DNA of 35,981 nucleotides from JAIBJN01 sp035762005 (lineage in GTDB: Bacteria; Actinomycetota; Thermoleophilia; Gaiellales; Gaiellaceae), in contig DASTQA010000012.1 in the NCBI GenBank assembly GCA_035762005.1, positions 1 through 35,981 of the forward strand, read 5' to 3'. A program made the position numbers and the translations under genes. A model generated the notes under the pieces. The model was not told the origin of the DNA. It saw nothing but the letters and a program-made list of their open reading frames with translations, and ran no database searches. Of the stretch, positions 13,034-21,817 are shown in pieces (within the stretch, counting starts at the first letter, position 1; each line of letters opens with the position of its first letter).

Positions 13034-15183
13034 ACCTTCTCGAGCGGCGCGTAGTCGAGCATGAGCCGCCGCTCCGCGCCGTCCTGGGCGAAGCGCACGG
13101 TCACGGTGCCGTCGTGGCCGATCCCGACGACGACGCCCTCCCCCAGCGTCGAGTGCCGGACGCTGTCGCCGGTGGAGAGGTCCGGCGCCGGCCCGCCCGA
13201 TGGGAGCGAGGCGCGCGGCGCGCCGTACCCGGACCACGACGAGGGCCGCAGGCGCTCCCGCTCGATCTCGCCCTCGGGAAGCTCCTCGAGGAAGCGGCTC
13301 GGGCTGCGGTAGTCGCGCGCGCCCCAGAGCGAGCGCGTCGCGGCGTGCACGAGCACGAGCAGCTCCTGCGCCCGCGTGAGGCCGACGTAGGCCAGCCGTC
13401 GCTCCTCCTCGACGCCCTGCTCCTCGAGCGAGCGCGCGTGCGGGAAGACGCCCTCCTCCATGCCGACGAGGAAGACGGCCCGGAACTCGAGCCCCTTCGC
13501 GTTGTGGAGCGTCATGAGCGTGACGAGGCTCCGCTCCTCCTCGATCTGGTCCTGGTCGGAGAAGAGCGAGATCTGCTGGAGGAACTCCGAGAGGCTCGGC
13601 TCGCCGGCCGTCTCCTGGTACTCGCGGGCGACCCCGACGAGCTCCAGGAGGTTCTCGTGGCGCCCCTGCGCCTCGATCGTCCGCTCGGCCTCGAGCGCCT
13701 CGACGTAGCCGCTCCGCTCGAGGACCTGCTCGAGCAGCTCGGGGACGGGCTGCTCGAGCGCCCCGGCCATGAGCGACTGCATGAGCGCGTGGAACCGCTG
13801 CACCGCCTTGAGCGGCGCGGCCCCGACGCCCGCCTCCTCGGCACGGCCGAACGCCTCGAAGAGCGAGAGGCCCTGGGCGTCGGCGAAGGCCTGCAGGCGG
13901 GCGATGGACGCGTCGCCGATGCCGCGGCGGGGTCGGTTGGCGATGCGCGCGAGCGAGACGCCGTCGAACGGGTTGTCGATCACCTGGAGGTAGGCGACGG
14001 CGTCCTTCACCTCGGCCCGCTCGTAGAAGCGGGGCCCGCCGATCACCTGGTACGGGATCTCCTGGCGGACGAGGATGTCCTCGAGGACGCGGGACTGCGC
14101 GTTCGTCCGGTAGAAGACCGCGATCTCGGCCCCCGCGAGCCCGCCCTCGACGAGCGAGGCGATCTCGGCGACGACGTAGCGCGCCTCGGCGTGCTCGTCC
14201 TCGACTTCGACGACCCGGACGGGGTCGCCCTCGCCGAGCTCGCTGAAGAGGTTCTTCGGCTTGCGCTCCCTGTTGTTCGCGATGACCGCGTTCGCGGCGC
14301 GGAGGATCGCGTTCGTCGAGCGGTAGTTCTGCTCGAGCGCGATCGCCCGGGCGCCGCCGAAGTCCCGCTCGAACTCGAGGATGTTGCGGATGTCGGCGCC
14401 GCGGAAAGCGTAGATCGACTGGTCCGGGTCGCCGACGGCGAAGACGTTGCCGTGCTTCCCGGCGAGGAGCTGGAGGAGCCGGTACTGGGCGTGGTTCGTG
14501 TCCTGGTACTCGTCCACGAGGACGTAGCGGAACGCCTTCTGCCACTTCTCGCGCGCGTCGGGGAAGCGCTCGAGGATCTCGACCGTCTGCATGATCAGGT
14601 CGTCGAAGTCCATCGCGTTCGAGGCGTGGAGCCGCGTCTGGTAGCGCTCGTAGACGGCCGCGACGGTCTGCTCGTAGAACGAGCCGACGCGCCGCGCGTA
14701 CTCCTCGGGGCCGACGAGTCCGTTCTTCGCGTTCGAGATCTGAACGTGGATCCCGCGCGGGACGAACCGCTTCGGGTCCCAGCCCTCCTCCTCGACGATC
14801 GCCTTCACGACCCGGACCTGGTCCGCCTGGTCGTAGATCGTGAAGTTCGAGCGGTAGGCGAGGCGGGGCGCCTCCCGGCGGAGGATGCGCCCGCAGGCGG
14901 CGTGGAAGGTCATCACCCACATCCGCCGGGCGACGTCGCCGACGACGCCCTCGAGCCGGCGCTTCATCTCCTCGGCGGCCTTGTTCGTGAAGGTGATGGC
15001 GAGGATCTCGTTCGGCTTCACCCCGCAGGCGGCGACGAGGTGCGCGATGCGGTACGTGAGGACGCGCGTCTTCCCGGAGCCGGCGCCGGCGACGACGAGG
15101 ACCGGCCCCTCGGTGGCGAGGACGGCCTCGCGCTGGGCGGGATTCAGGTCCGCGAGGTACTGCTCGGGCGAGGCGATCGCCAT
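13030..15183 (-). CDS. pcrA: PcrA/UvrD-type DNA helicase
   Basis: Superfamily 1A 3'-5' helicase of 717 aa, the family length. Motifs in order: Q-motif LNPAQREAVL, Walker A AGAGSGKTRVL, Ia TFTNKAAEEMK, II VDEYQDTNH, III GDPDQSIYAFRGA, IV EQNYRST, V TLHNAKGLEF, VI RLAYVGLTRA. The C-terminal Tudor-like segment GDSVRHSTLGEG resembles the PcrA domain that contacts RNA polymerase. Roles would be nucleotide excision repair and transcription-replication conflict. A TAGGAT -10 (15196-15191) puts the transcript start next to ATG 15183, so translation is probably leaderless. The last codons overlap eis. Confidence 0.96.
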   Translation of the reverse strand: MAIASPEQYLADLNPAQREAVLATEGPVLVVAGAGSGKTRVLTYRIAHLVAACGVKPNEILAITFTNKAAEEMKRRLEGVVGDVARRMWVMTFHAACGRILRREAPRLAYRSNFTIYDQADQVRVVKAIVEEEGWDPKRFVPRGIHVQISNAKNGLVGPEEYARRVGSFYEQTVAAVYERYQTRLHASNAMDFDDLIMQTVEILERFPDAREKWQKAFRYVLVDEYQDTNHAQYRLLQLLAGKHGNVFAVGDPDQSIYAFRGADIRNILEFERDFGGARAIALEQNYRSTNAILRAANAVIANNRERKPKNLFSELGEGDPVRVVEVEDEHAEARYVVAEIASLVEGGLAGAEIAVFYRTNAQSRVLEDILVRQEIPYQVIGGPRFYERAEVKDAVAYLQVIDNPFDGVSLARIANRPRRGIGDASIARLQAFADAQGLSLFEAFGRAEEAGVGAAPLKAVQRFHALMQSLMAGALEQPVPELLEQVLERSGYVEALEAERTIEAQGRHENLLELVGVAREYQETAGEPSLSEFLQQISLFSDQDQIEEERSLVTLMTLHNAKGLEFRAVFLVGMEEGVFPHARSLEEQGVEEERRLAYVGLTRAQELLVLVHAATRSLWGARDYRSPSRFLEELPEGEIERERLRPSSWSGYGAPRASLPSGGPAPDLSTGDSVRHSTLGEGVVVGIGHDGTVTVRFAQDGAERRLMLDYAPLEKV

Positions 15184-15190
15184 GCGAGCG

Positions 15191-15196
15191 ATCCTA
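15191..15196 (-). promoter_or_regulatory. -10 element of pcrA (leaderless)
   Basis: TAGGAT on the minus strand, 7 nt before the ATG. The expected transcript start is within 1-2 nt of the start codon, and there is no ribosome site. No convincing -35 is visible. Confidence 0.5.
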
Positions 15197-15420
15197 GCGA
15201 GCGGCGCTGGAGGCCCCCGCTGAGCGCTGCCGCCCGGGACGCGTGCCGGGCGAGGCCGAGCTCCTGGACGCGGGCGTACCCCTGCGAGGTCCCCGTCCTC
15301 GCGCCCGGCGCGCGGGTCGAACGGCTCCAGGTGGACGCTCGGGCCGCGACGGGCGGGCTCGCTCCTCGGGGCACCCGCGTCGACGTCCCGATCGAGAGGC
15401 GAGCGGCGGCATCAGCGCGT

Positions 15421-15461
15421 CGCCGGCGGGCGGGCGGAAGCCGCAGGGCCGCCCGCCGGCG
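15421..15461 (-). terminator. Terminator hairpin after dppA
   Basis: A 13-bp GC-only stem (15421-15433 with 15449-15461) and a 15-nt loop begin 2 nt after the dppA stop, with no U tract. It would close the long cobalamin operon. Confidence 0.6.
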
Positions 15462-15462
15462 C

Positions 15463-16272
15463 TCAGAAGTAGAACTGGCGCCACGCGGTCCACCAGTCGT
15501 CGGCGCGGGAGACGACGGTGACGCCGTCTCTGACCTCGACGCCGTGGCGCCAGCGGTAGCGCTCGGTCAGGCCCGCGTGGGCGAGGACCGCCTCGATCTC
15601 GCACGGCTTGCCCGGGTCGTACGCCGGGATGCGATCGCGCTTCTCGACGGCCTCCCGGGCGGCCTCCTCGATGAGCGCGCGGGCGCGCACGGGCGGGAGG
15701 TTCCGCGCGCTCGCGCGGCCGAGCCCCTGTTTGACCGCCGCCGTCACGAGCTCGGGGCCGAGGAGGTCGGCCGCCTCGCGGCAGACGACGTCGTCGCCCG
15801 TGACGAGGACGACCGGGCAGCCCCAGGTGCCGCAGAGCGCCGCGTTGATCCCCGCCTCGCCGACAGAGACGCCGTTGAAGCGGAGGTCCCGGTAGTCGCG
15901 CCCGGAGATCGTGTGGCTCATGACGCCTTTCTGCGTGCCCGCCTTGGCGTGCATGGCGACGAGGAGCGCGGCGTCGCAGCCCTGCTCGAGCACCCCGGTG
16001 TACTCCGTCCACTCGTCCTGGACGACCCACTCGCACTCGGGGTCCAGGCGCTCGGGGACGAGCGAGTTGAACGTCCAGCCCTTGCCGGCCCCGTGACAGT
16101 CCATGACGACGACCTCCGTCGCGCCGGCCGCCTTCGCGCCCCGGACGGCGGCGTTGATCTCCTCGGTGTAGAGGACGCGCGCCTCCTCGTAGAGCGCCTC
16201 GCCGCCGTCCACCTGCTCCCACTTGACGACGCCCGAGACGCCCTCCATGTCGCCGACGACGAAGACCCTCAC
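15463..16272 (-). CDS. dppA: DppA-type D-aminopeptidase (peptidase family M55)
   Basis: Zn-dependent aminopeptidase family that releases N-terminal D-amino acids from peptides. From GTG 16272 (269 aa) the metal ligands D8, E10 (GDMEGVSG) and H60 (DCHGAGK) fall at the same numbers as in B. subtilis DppA. The later ligands are H108 (AMHAKAG) and E139 (VGEAGINA), with the nucleophile H120 (VMSHTISG). GAGGTGA upstream supports 16272; the alternative GTG 16278 overlaps the cinA stop. It has no signal peptide, so it is probably cytosolic. It is last in the riboswitch-led operon, which is odd because no role in B12 metabolism is known for M55 enzymes. Confidence 0.92.
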   Translation of the reverse strand: MRVFVVGDMEGVSGVVKWEQVDGGEALYEEARVLYTEEINAAVRGAKAAGATEVVVMDCHGAGKGWTFNSLVPERLDPECEWVVQDEWTEYTGVLEQGCDAALLVAMHAKAGTQKGVMSHTISGRDYRDLRFNGVSVGEAGINAALCGTWGCPVVLVTGDDVVCREAADLLGPELVTAAVKQGLGRASARNLPPVRARALIEEAAREAVEKRDRIPAYDPGKPCEIEAVLAHAGLTERYRWRHGVEVRDGVTVVSRADDWWTAWRQFYF

Positions 16273-16274
16273 GC

Positions 16275-17006
16275 TCACCTCGCGAGCCACTCGGAGAGGG
16301 CGACCTCGACCCACGCGACGGCCTCGCCGAGCGCGCGGACGTCGGCGGACTTGAGCACGACCTCGACCTGCGGCCCCGTCTCGAGGAAGGAGGGGTAGCT
16401 GCCGACGTTGACCCTCGGGTGCCGACGCGTCGCCTCCTCGAGCACCGCCACGATCTGGCCCTCGCCGGTCGGATAGCGGCGTCGCCAGGCGCCGATCGGC
16501 TCGCGCCGGAAGCGCTCGGCCAGCGTCTCGAACATGGCCTCCATCTCGCTCGGCAGGCCGGGGAGCACGTGGACGTTGCCGAGCACGAACCCGGGGGCGC
16601 CGCCGAGCGGGTTCTCGACGGGCACCGCGCCGCGGGGGAGCCTCGCCCAGCGGGCCGCGTAGTCTCCCAGGCCGCGCCGCGAGAAGCGCTCGCGCAGCCT
16701 GTCGGCCACGTCCGGCACGTCCTCGCAGACGACGCCGAACGCGGCGCCGACGCCCTCCCGTGTGACGTCGTCGGGCGTGCCGCCCAGCCCGCCGGTGACG
16801 ATGACGACGTCGGCCCGCTCCCCCTCCGCCCGGAGGAACCCGGCGATCTCCGCGACCGTGTCGCGCACCGCCGCGAGCAGCACGACCTCGAGGCCCAGCT
16901 CGCCCAGGCGGCGCGCGAGCCACGAGGCGTTCGTGTTCTCGACGTCCCCGGAGACGATCTCGTTCCCGATCGTGAGGACCATCGCGGTCGCCGCCGCGCC
17001 CGTCAT
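16275..17006 (-). CDS. CinA N-terminal-domain protein (MoaB/MogA fold, COG1058)
   Basis: 243 aa from ATG 17006, overlapping the cobC stop (ATGA). MVLTIGNEIVSGDVENTNASWLARRL, VIVTGGLGGTPDDVTREG and VLPGLPSEMEAMF are the signature blocks of the CinA/MoCF domain, which in full CinA acts on pyridine-nucleotide by-products (ADP-ribose pyrophosphatase). The C-terminal PncC-type NMN deamidase domain is absent, so this is the short form. It could relate to nicotinate nucleotides, which CobT uses, but that link is speculative. Confidence 0.88.
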   Translation of the reverse strand: MTGAAATAMVLTIGNEIVSGDVENTNASWLARRLGELGLEVVLLAAVRDTVAEIAGFLRAEGERADVVIVTGGLGGTPDDVTREGVGAAFGVVCEDVPDVADRLRERFSRRGLGDYAARWARLPRGAVPVENPLGGAPGFVLGNVHVLPGLPSEMEAMFETLAERFRREPIGAWRRRYPTGEGQIVAVLEEATRRHPRVNVGSYPSFLETGPQVEVVLKSADVRALGEAVAWVEVALSEWLAR

Positions 17007-17638
17007 GGCCGCGAGTATAGGTTCGCGTTCACGACGCGGACGACGGCGACGCCCTCGTCCCAGTCGACGACGCTCACCCCGCCGTGGCTCTGGTCGAGGC
17101 GGACGAGGAGGCCGTCCCTCAGCCCCAGCGCCTCGGCGAGGACGACGCGGACGACGCCGCCGTGGGCGACGACGGCGACGGCGTCTCCCTCGTGACGCTC
17201 GAGGATCCCCGCCAGGATCGGGAGCACGCGGGCGCGCAGCTCGCCGAGGGTCTCGCCGCCGGGGAGGGCGACGGCGGCCGGGTCCTCCCGCCAGGCGCGG
17301 AGGAGCCCGGGATGGCGGACCTCGATCTCCTCGTAGGGCAGGCCCTCGAGCGCGCCGAAGTCGAGCTCCCGGAGCTCCGCCAGGGCGACCGGCTGCAGGC
17401 GGTGCACGGCGGCGAGGGGCCGCGCCGTGGCGAGGGCCCGCGCGAGCGGGCTCGCGTAGACAGCCGCGAGCGGCAGCCCCGCCAGGGAGCGGGCGAGCGC
17501 CCGGGCATGGCGGCGCCCCGCCGCCGAGAGCGCGACGTCGAGGCGCCCGCAGAGGCGTCCGCTCGCCGACTCCTCCGTCTCGGCGTGGCGGACGAGGACG
17601 AGGCGCGTCGCCCCACCCTGCTGCGGCAAGTCGAGCAT
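17003..17638 (-). CDS. cobC: CobC-type alpha-ribazole phosphatase (histidine phosphatase family)
   Basis: Removes the 5'-phosphate in nucleotide-loop assembly of cobalamin. The 211-aa protein shows LVLVRHAETE with the phosphohistidine, GRLDVALSAAGRRHA, YASPLARALATA, ELDFGALEGLPYEEIE and VVAHGGVVR with the second His. Sequence alone fits any phosphoglycerate-mutase-like phosphatase; the position directly after cobU-cobT-cobS makes CobC the best call. ATG 17638 overlaps the cobS stop (ATGA). Confidence 0.88.
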   Translation of the reverse strand: MLDLPQQGGATRLVLVRHAETEESASGRLCGRLDVALSAAGRRHARALARSLAGLPLAAVYASPLARALATARPLAAVHRLQPVALAELRELDFGALEGLPYEEIEVRHPGLLRAWREDPAAVALPGGETLGELRARVLPILAGILERHEGDAVAVVAHGGVVRVVLAEALGLRDGLLVRLDQSHGGVSVVDWDEGVAVVRVVNANLYSRP

Positions 17639-18387
17639 CAGCGGCTCGCGGCCGCCGCCACGAGCGCCGCCGTCGTCGCCAGCTCGAGTGCGGCGCCGAG
17701 GACGTCCCCGGTCACGCCGCCCACGCGCCGACGCGCCGCGATCCCGACCACCGCGACCGCGAGCGCGGCGGCGGCGGCGAGCCAGGCGGCGCGCAGTCCC
17801 AGCACGGCCGCCGCGAGCACCGCCGCGAGGGCGACGCCGGCGGCGAGCCACGGGGCGCGCGCCCCGGTCAGGGCCGCTCCGGTCCCGCCCGCGGCGCGGG
17901 CGTAGGGCAGCCCGCCGAGGGCGAGCGGCGCCGCGCGACCGAGCGCGAAGGCGGCGACGACGGCCGGGACGGCCTCCGGGCCCGAGAGGATCGCCGCGAC
18001 GGCCGCGGTCTTCACGAGCAGGTCGAGCGCGAGCGCGGTCGCACCGAACGCGCCGATCGCCGGTTCCCGCATCACCGCGAGCGCCCGCTCGGGCGTGGCC
18101 GCGCCGAGGCCGTCGGCGGCGTCGGCGAGAGCGTCGAGGTGGATCGCGCCGGTCAGCGCCGCCTCGACCGCCACCGCGAGCCCGGCCGCGAGCAGGACGC
18201 CCAGACGGGAGTCGAGCCCGGCGCCGACCGCCCCCACGGCAGCGCCGATCGCCGCGCCCACGAGCGGGAAGAGCACCGTCCCGCGCGCGACGTCCTCGGC
18301 CCCGAGCTCGGCGCGCCCCTCGACCGGGAGGCGGGTGAGGAAGGCCACCGCGGCCCCGGCCGCGCGCGCCGCGCTACGCACCCGCAT
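17638..18387 (-). CDS. cobS: CobS, adenosylcobinamide-GDP ribazoletransferase
   Basis: Membrane-embedded cobalamin synthase joining AdoCbi-GDP and alpha-ribazole(-P). The 249-aa protein is very Ala/Val/Leu rich with about six to seven helices. Diagnostic segments are AFLTRLPVEG at the N terminus, the acidic metal site GAIHLDALADAADGLGA, and VGGVTGDVLGAALE near the C terminus. ATG 18387 lies inside the cobT 3' end (14-bp overlap). Confidence 0.94.
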   Translation of the reverse strand: MRVRSAARAAGAAVAFLTRLPVEGRAELGAEDVARGTVLFPLVGAAIGAAVGAVGAGLDSRLGVLLAAGLAVAVEAALTGAIHLDALADAADGLGAATPERALAVMREPAIGAFGATALALDLLVKTAAVAAILSGPEAVPAVVAAFALGRAAPLALGGLPYARAAGGTGAALTGARAPWLAAGVALAAVLAAAVLGLRAAWLAAAAALAVAVVGIAARRRVGGVTGDVLGAALELATTAALVAAAASR

Positions 18388-19429
18388 CCGTCACGCCCGC
18401 CGCCTCGAACGTCGCCATGTCCGCGAGGAGCGCGAGCGCCGCGTCCACGAGGGGCAGCGCGAGCGCCGCGCCGCTCCCCTCGCCGAGCCGGAGGCCGAGG
18501 TCGAGGAGCGGCCGCAGCCCCAGCTCCGCGAGGACGAGCGCGTGCCCCGGCTCCGGGGAGCGGTGCGACGCAACCATCCGCTCGACGGAGGACGGCGCGA
18601 GCCGGGCGGCGACGAGCGCGGCGGCGCCGGTGACGAAGCCGTCGAGGAGGACGACCGTCCCCTCGGCCGCCGCGCCCAGGCAGACGCCCGCGAGGAACGC
18701 GATCTCGAAGCCCCCGAGGCCCGCGAGCACGGCGAGCGGCTCTCCGGGGTCGGGCTCGTTGGCCTCGAGCGCCCTCCTGACGACCTCGACCTTGCGGGCG
18801 AGCGCGGTGTCGTCGATCCCCGTCCCGCGCCCGCAGAGCGCCTCGGGCGCGGCGGGCAGGAGGGCGGCGGCGAGCGCCGCCGCGGCGGTCGTGTTGCCGA
18901 TCCCCATCTCGCCGATCACGACGATCCCGGTTCCCTCGGAGGCGAGCTCGGCCGCGAGCTCGGCCCCCGCGAGCACGCCGGCCTCCGCCTGCGGCGCCGT
19001 CATCGCCGGCCCCGCCGTGGCGTCCGCCGTCCCGGGGCCGAGCCGCAGCTGCCGGACGGCCGGGTCGCGAGCGACGGGCGCCGCGACGCCCGCGTCGACG
19101 ACGACGAGGCGCGCGCCGACCTCGCGGGCGAGCACGCCGATCGCCGCGCCGCCGGCGGCGATGTTCGCGAGCATCTGCGCGGTGACTTCGGCGGGGTAGG
19201 CGCTCACGCCGTGCGCCGCGTAGCCGTGGTCGCCGGCCGCGACGACGATCGCCGGCTGCAGACGTCCCGGCGAGGCCGTGCCGCGGGCGGCCGCCACGCG
19301 CGCGGCCAGCGCCTCGAGCTCGCCCAGGCTCCCGCGCGGCTTCGTCTTCGCGTCGAACGCGGCCGCGGCGGCCTCCGCCGCGGCGGCGTCGGCGGGCACG
19401 ATGCGCCCGAGCAGCTCCTGCAGGCTCAC
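18374..19429 (-). CDS. cobT: CobT, nicotinate-nucleotide:DMB phosphoribosyltransferase
   Basis: Activates the lower-ligand base to alpha-ribazole phosphate. 351 aa from GTG 19429 (GTGA overlap with cobU). Typical blocks: KTKPRGSLGELE, VVAAGDHGYAAHGVSAYP, GEMGIGNTTAAAAL, LAGLGGFEIAFLAG, VASHRSPEPGHA and LGEGSGAALALPLVDAA with the catalytic Glu. The length matches the family (~350 aa). No bluB or other DMB synthesis gene is in the window, so the base may be imported or made elsewhere. Confidence 0.95.
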   Translation of the reverse strand: MSLQELLGRIVPADAAAAEAAAAAFDAKTKPRGSLGELEALAARVAAARGTASPGRLQPAIVVAAGDHGYAAHGVSAYPAEVTAQMLANIAAGGAAIGVLAREVGARLVVVDAGVAAPVARDPAVRQLRLGPGTADATAGPAMTAPQAEAGVLAGAELAAELASEGTGIVVIGEMGIGNTTAAAALAAALLPAAPEALCGRGTGIDDTALARKVEVVRRALEANEPDPGEPLAVLAGLGGFEIAFLAGVCLGAAAEGTVVLLDGFVTGAAALVAARLAPSSVERMVASHRSPEPGHALVLAELGLRPLLDLGLRLGEGSGAALALPLVDAALALLADMATFEAAGVTDAGA

Positions 19430-19938
19430 GAGAGCTCGAGCGTGCGGCCGGCGATGACGAGGTACGCCTGCCCGGCGGCGGCGGCGAACAGGGCGTTGAC
19501 CCGCGCGTGCACGTCGCGGTAGCGGCGCCCGAGCGGGGCCTGCGGCACGAGCCCGAGGCCGACCTCGTTCGAGACGACGAGCGTCGGGGAGCGCCGTGCG
19601 GCGGCGAGGCCGGCAGTCTCGGCGGCGGCCGCGACCGTCTCCTCGTCGCTCCACCCCGCCTCGAGCGCGTTCGCCGTCCAGAGCGTCAGGCAGTCGACGA
19701 TGACGAAGGCCTCGTCGGCGGCGCTGCCGAGGGCGCCGCGCAGGTCGAGCGGCTCCTCGACCGTCCTCCAGGCCTCGGGGCGCGCGGCGCGGTGCCGCTC
19801 GATCCTCGCCGCCATCTCCTCGTCGCCGGCCTCGGCGGTCGCCACGACGAGGACCGGCCCTTCCCACGCCGCCGCCCGCCGGACGGCGAGCGACGACTTC
19901 CCGCTCCCCGCGCCGCCGAGCAGGAGCGTGAGCGGCAT
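19426..19938 (-). CDS. cobU: CobU, adenosylcobinamide kinase / guanylyltransferase
   Basis: Phosphorylates adenosylcobinamide and attaches GMP to give AdoCbi-GDP, the partner substrate for CobS. 170 aa, family length. LLLGGAGSGKSSLAVRRA is the P-loop; IERHRAARPEAWRTVEEP carries the guanylylated His; DCLTLWTANAL and VVSNEVGLGLVPQAPLGRRYRD are diagnostic. ATG 19938 overlaps the btuD stop (ATGA). Its presence shows that the cell can salvage incomplete corrinoids such as cobinamide. Confidence 0.95.
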   Translation of the reverse strand: MPLTLLLGGAGSGKSSLAVRRAAAWEGPVLVVATAEAGDEEMAARIERHRAARPEAWRTVEEPLDLRGALGSAADEAFVIVDCLTLWTANALEAGWSDEETVAAAAETAGLAAARRSPTLVVSNEVGLGLVPQAPLGRRYRDVHARVNALFAAAAGQAYLVIAGRTLELS

Positions 19939-20738
19939 CAGGACACGCGCTCCTCGGCGGCGACACCCGGCCGGAGGGGGACGACGGCGATGCCGGCCTG
20001 CTCGTCGGCGACGATCCGCACCTCCGCCCCGTAGTGGCGGGCGATCAGCTCCTCGGTGAGGACGTCGTGCGGCCGGCCGCTCGCCACCTCCCGCCCGCCG
20101 TCCATGAGCACAAGCCGCTCGGCGTACTGGCCGGCGTGGGTGAGATCGTGCATGGCGCTCAGCACGGTCAGGCCGCGGCCCGCCCGGAGGGAGGCCACGA
20201 GCTCGAGCACCTGCTGCTGCGCGCCGACGTCGAGGGCGCTCGTCGGCTCGTCGAGGAGGAGCAGGTCGGCGTCCTGGGCGACGGCCCGAGCGAGCACCGC
20301 GCGCTGCCGCTCGCCGCCGCTCAGCGAGCCGAGGCGGCGGTCGGCCAGGTGCGCGGCGTCGAGGCGGGCGAGCGACGACCGCGCGGCGGTGACGTCCGCC
20401 GCGCGGGGGCTCCCCGCGTACCCGAGGTGCGGCGTCCGCCCGAGCACGGCGTACTCGAGCACGCTCGTGTCCGGCGGGATCACGGGGAGCTGGGGCACGA
20501 CCGCCACCCGGCGCGCCAGCTGGCGGCGCCGGAGGCCGGCGACCTCGTCCCCGGCGAGCGTGATCGAGCCCTCGTACGGCACGAGGCCGGCCACGGCCCG
20601 CAGGAGCGTCGTCTTGCCGGCGCCGTTCGGGCCGATCAGCCCCAGCCACCCGCCCTCCTCGAGCTCCAGGGTGACGCCGTCGACGACACGTGCGCCGTCG
20701 AGGACGACGGCGAGCCGCTCGACCGCGAGCGCCGTCAC
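19938..20738 (-). CDS. btuD: BtuD-like ABC transporter ATPase (cobalamin/corrinoid uptake)
   Basis: 266-aa ATPase of the iron-siderophore/B12 class. Walker A GPNGAGKTTLLRA, Q-loop VAVVPQLPV, signature LSGGERQR, Walker B LLLLDEPTSALD and switch MHDLTHA are intact. A ~45-residue C-terminal extension follows the ATPase core. GTG 20738 overlaps the btuC stop (GTGA). The B12 substrate is assigned from the riboswitch and the cob genes, not from this sequence. Confidence 0.92.
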   Translation of the reverse strand: MTALAVERLAVVLDGARVVDGVTLELEEGGWLGLIGPNGAGKTTLLRAVAGLVPYEGSITLAGDEVAGLRRRQLARRVAVVPQLPVIPPDTSVLEYAVLGRTPHLGYAGSPRAADVTAARSSLARLDAAHLADRRLGSLSGGERQRAVLARAVAQDADLLLLDEPTSALDVGAQQQVLELVASLRAGRGLTVLSAMHDLTHAGQYAERLVLMDGGREVASGRPHDVLTEELIARHYGAEVRIVADEQAGIAVVPLRPGVAAEERVS

Positions 20739-21817
20739 GGTCCCACCGTCCTCGTCGTGCGCAGGATCACCGCGAAGAACGGCGCCCCGAAGAACGCCGT
20801 GACGACGCCGATCGGGAGCTCGGCCGGGGCGATCACGGTGCGGGCGAGCAGGTCCGCGAGGACGAGGAACCCTCCGCCGACGACGAGCGAGAGCGGAAGC
20901 ACGATCCGGTAGCTCGTGCCTGCGAGGAGCCGGATCGCGTGCGGGACGATGATGCCGACGAACGCGATCAGGCCGCTGAGCGCGACGGCGGCCGCCGTGC
21001 CGAGCGTCGCCGCGGCGACGACGACGAGACGCACGCGGGCGACCGGGACGCCGAGGCTCGCCGCCTCGTCGTCGCCGACGGCGAGGACGTCGAGGAGGCG
21101 CCGGTGCCAGAGGAGCACGATCGAGCTGACGAGGACGTAGGGGGCGATCACGGCCACGTCGCCCCAGCCGGACGTCTCGAGCTGCCCGAGGATCCAGGCG
21201 TACACCTCCTGCACCGTGTCCGCGCGATGCTGCTGGACGAACGTCTGGAGCGCGGTCAGGAAGGCGGCCACGGTGACGCCCGCGAGGATGAGCGTCGTCG
21301 TCGAGCGCCCGCCTCCCACCGAGCGTCCGAGCGCGTACGCGATGGCGACGCCGGCCGTCGCGCCCGCGAAGGCGGCGACCGGACGGAGGTCGCGGCCCGC
21401 CGAGCCGCCGAGCCCGTACGCGATCACGAGCGTGGCGCCGAGGCCCGCGCCGGCCGCCGCGCCGAGGAGGTAGGGGTCGGCCAGCGGGTTGCGGAAGACC
21501 CCCTGGTAGGAGGCGCCCGCGGCCGCGAGAATCGCGCCGACCAGCAGACCGAGCACGACGCGCGGCGCCCGCAGCTCCCAGAGGATCGTGTCCTCGGTCG
21601 GGGAGAGCGGCGAGGAGACGCCGAGGAGGGGAACGTGGCTCAGCACCTCGCGCGTCACGCCCCCGGCGCCCAGGCTCACCGGCCCGATCGCGAGGCCGAG
21701 CAGGACGGAGACGACGAGGAAGAGGACGGCGGCGAGCGCCCAGCGCACGGAGATGCCGGGGAGCGCGGCGGCGTCGCGCGCGGGGAGTCGCCCCCTGAGG
21801 CTGCCCGCCCGCAGCAC
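20735..21817 (-). CDS. btuC: BtuC-like FecCD-family permease
   Basis: 360 aa from GTG 21817, whose first base region overlaps the btuF stop (TAGTG). Family hallmarks are LRAPRVVLGLLVGAILAAAGASYQGVFRNPLADPYLLG, AWILGQLETSGW, LGVPVARVR and LSGLIAFVGIIVPHAIRLL. About ten membrane helices are expected. It pairs with the ATPase downstream and the binding protein upstream. An N-terminal arm of ~25 residues precedes the first helix. Confidence 0.93.
   Translation of the reverse strand: MLRAGSLRGRLPARDAAALPGISVRWALAAVLFLVVSVLLGLAIGPVSLGAGGVTREVLSHVPLLGVSSPLSPTEDTILWELRAPRVVLGLLVGAILAAAGASYQGVFRNPLADPYLLGAAAGAGLGATLVIAYGLGGSAGRDLRPVAAFAGATAGVAIAYALGRSVGGGRSTTTLILAGVTVAAFLTALQTFVQQHRADTVQEVYAWILGQLETSGWGDVAVIAPYVLVSSIVLLWHRRLLDVLAVGDDEAASLGVPVARVRLVVVAAATLGTAAAVALSGLIAFVGIIVPHAIRLLAGTSYRIVLPLSLVVGGGFLVLADLLARTVIAPAELPIGVVTAFFGAPFFAVILRTTRTVGP

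Larger units (their letters stand above)
15184..15462. other. Intergenic region, no convincing gene
   Basis: This 279-bp gap lies between pcrA's start and the end of dppA. Apart from the pcrA -10 and the dppA terminator I see no supported gene. One plus-strand frame (around 15290-15420) reads protein-like (LAPGARVERLQVDAR) but has no start, ribosome site or recognisable family, so it may be chance coding potential or a decayed gene. Confidence 0.4.

Noticed and set aside
12946..16398. Very long plus-strand open frame (over 1,100 codons) antisense to pcrA, eis and dppA
   Set aside because: It is Arg/Glu/Leu-rich low-complexity translation produced by high GC bias opposite well-supported genes; there is no family and no ribosome site.
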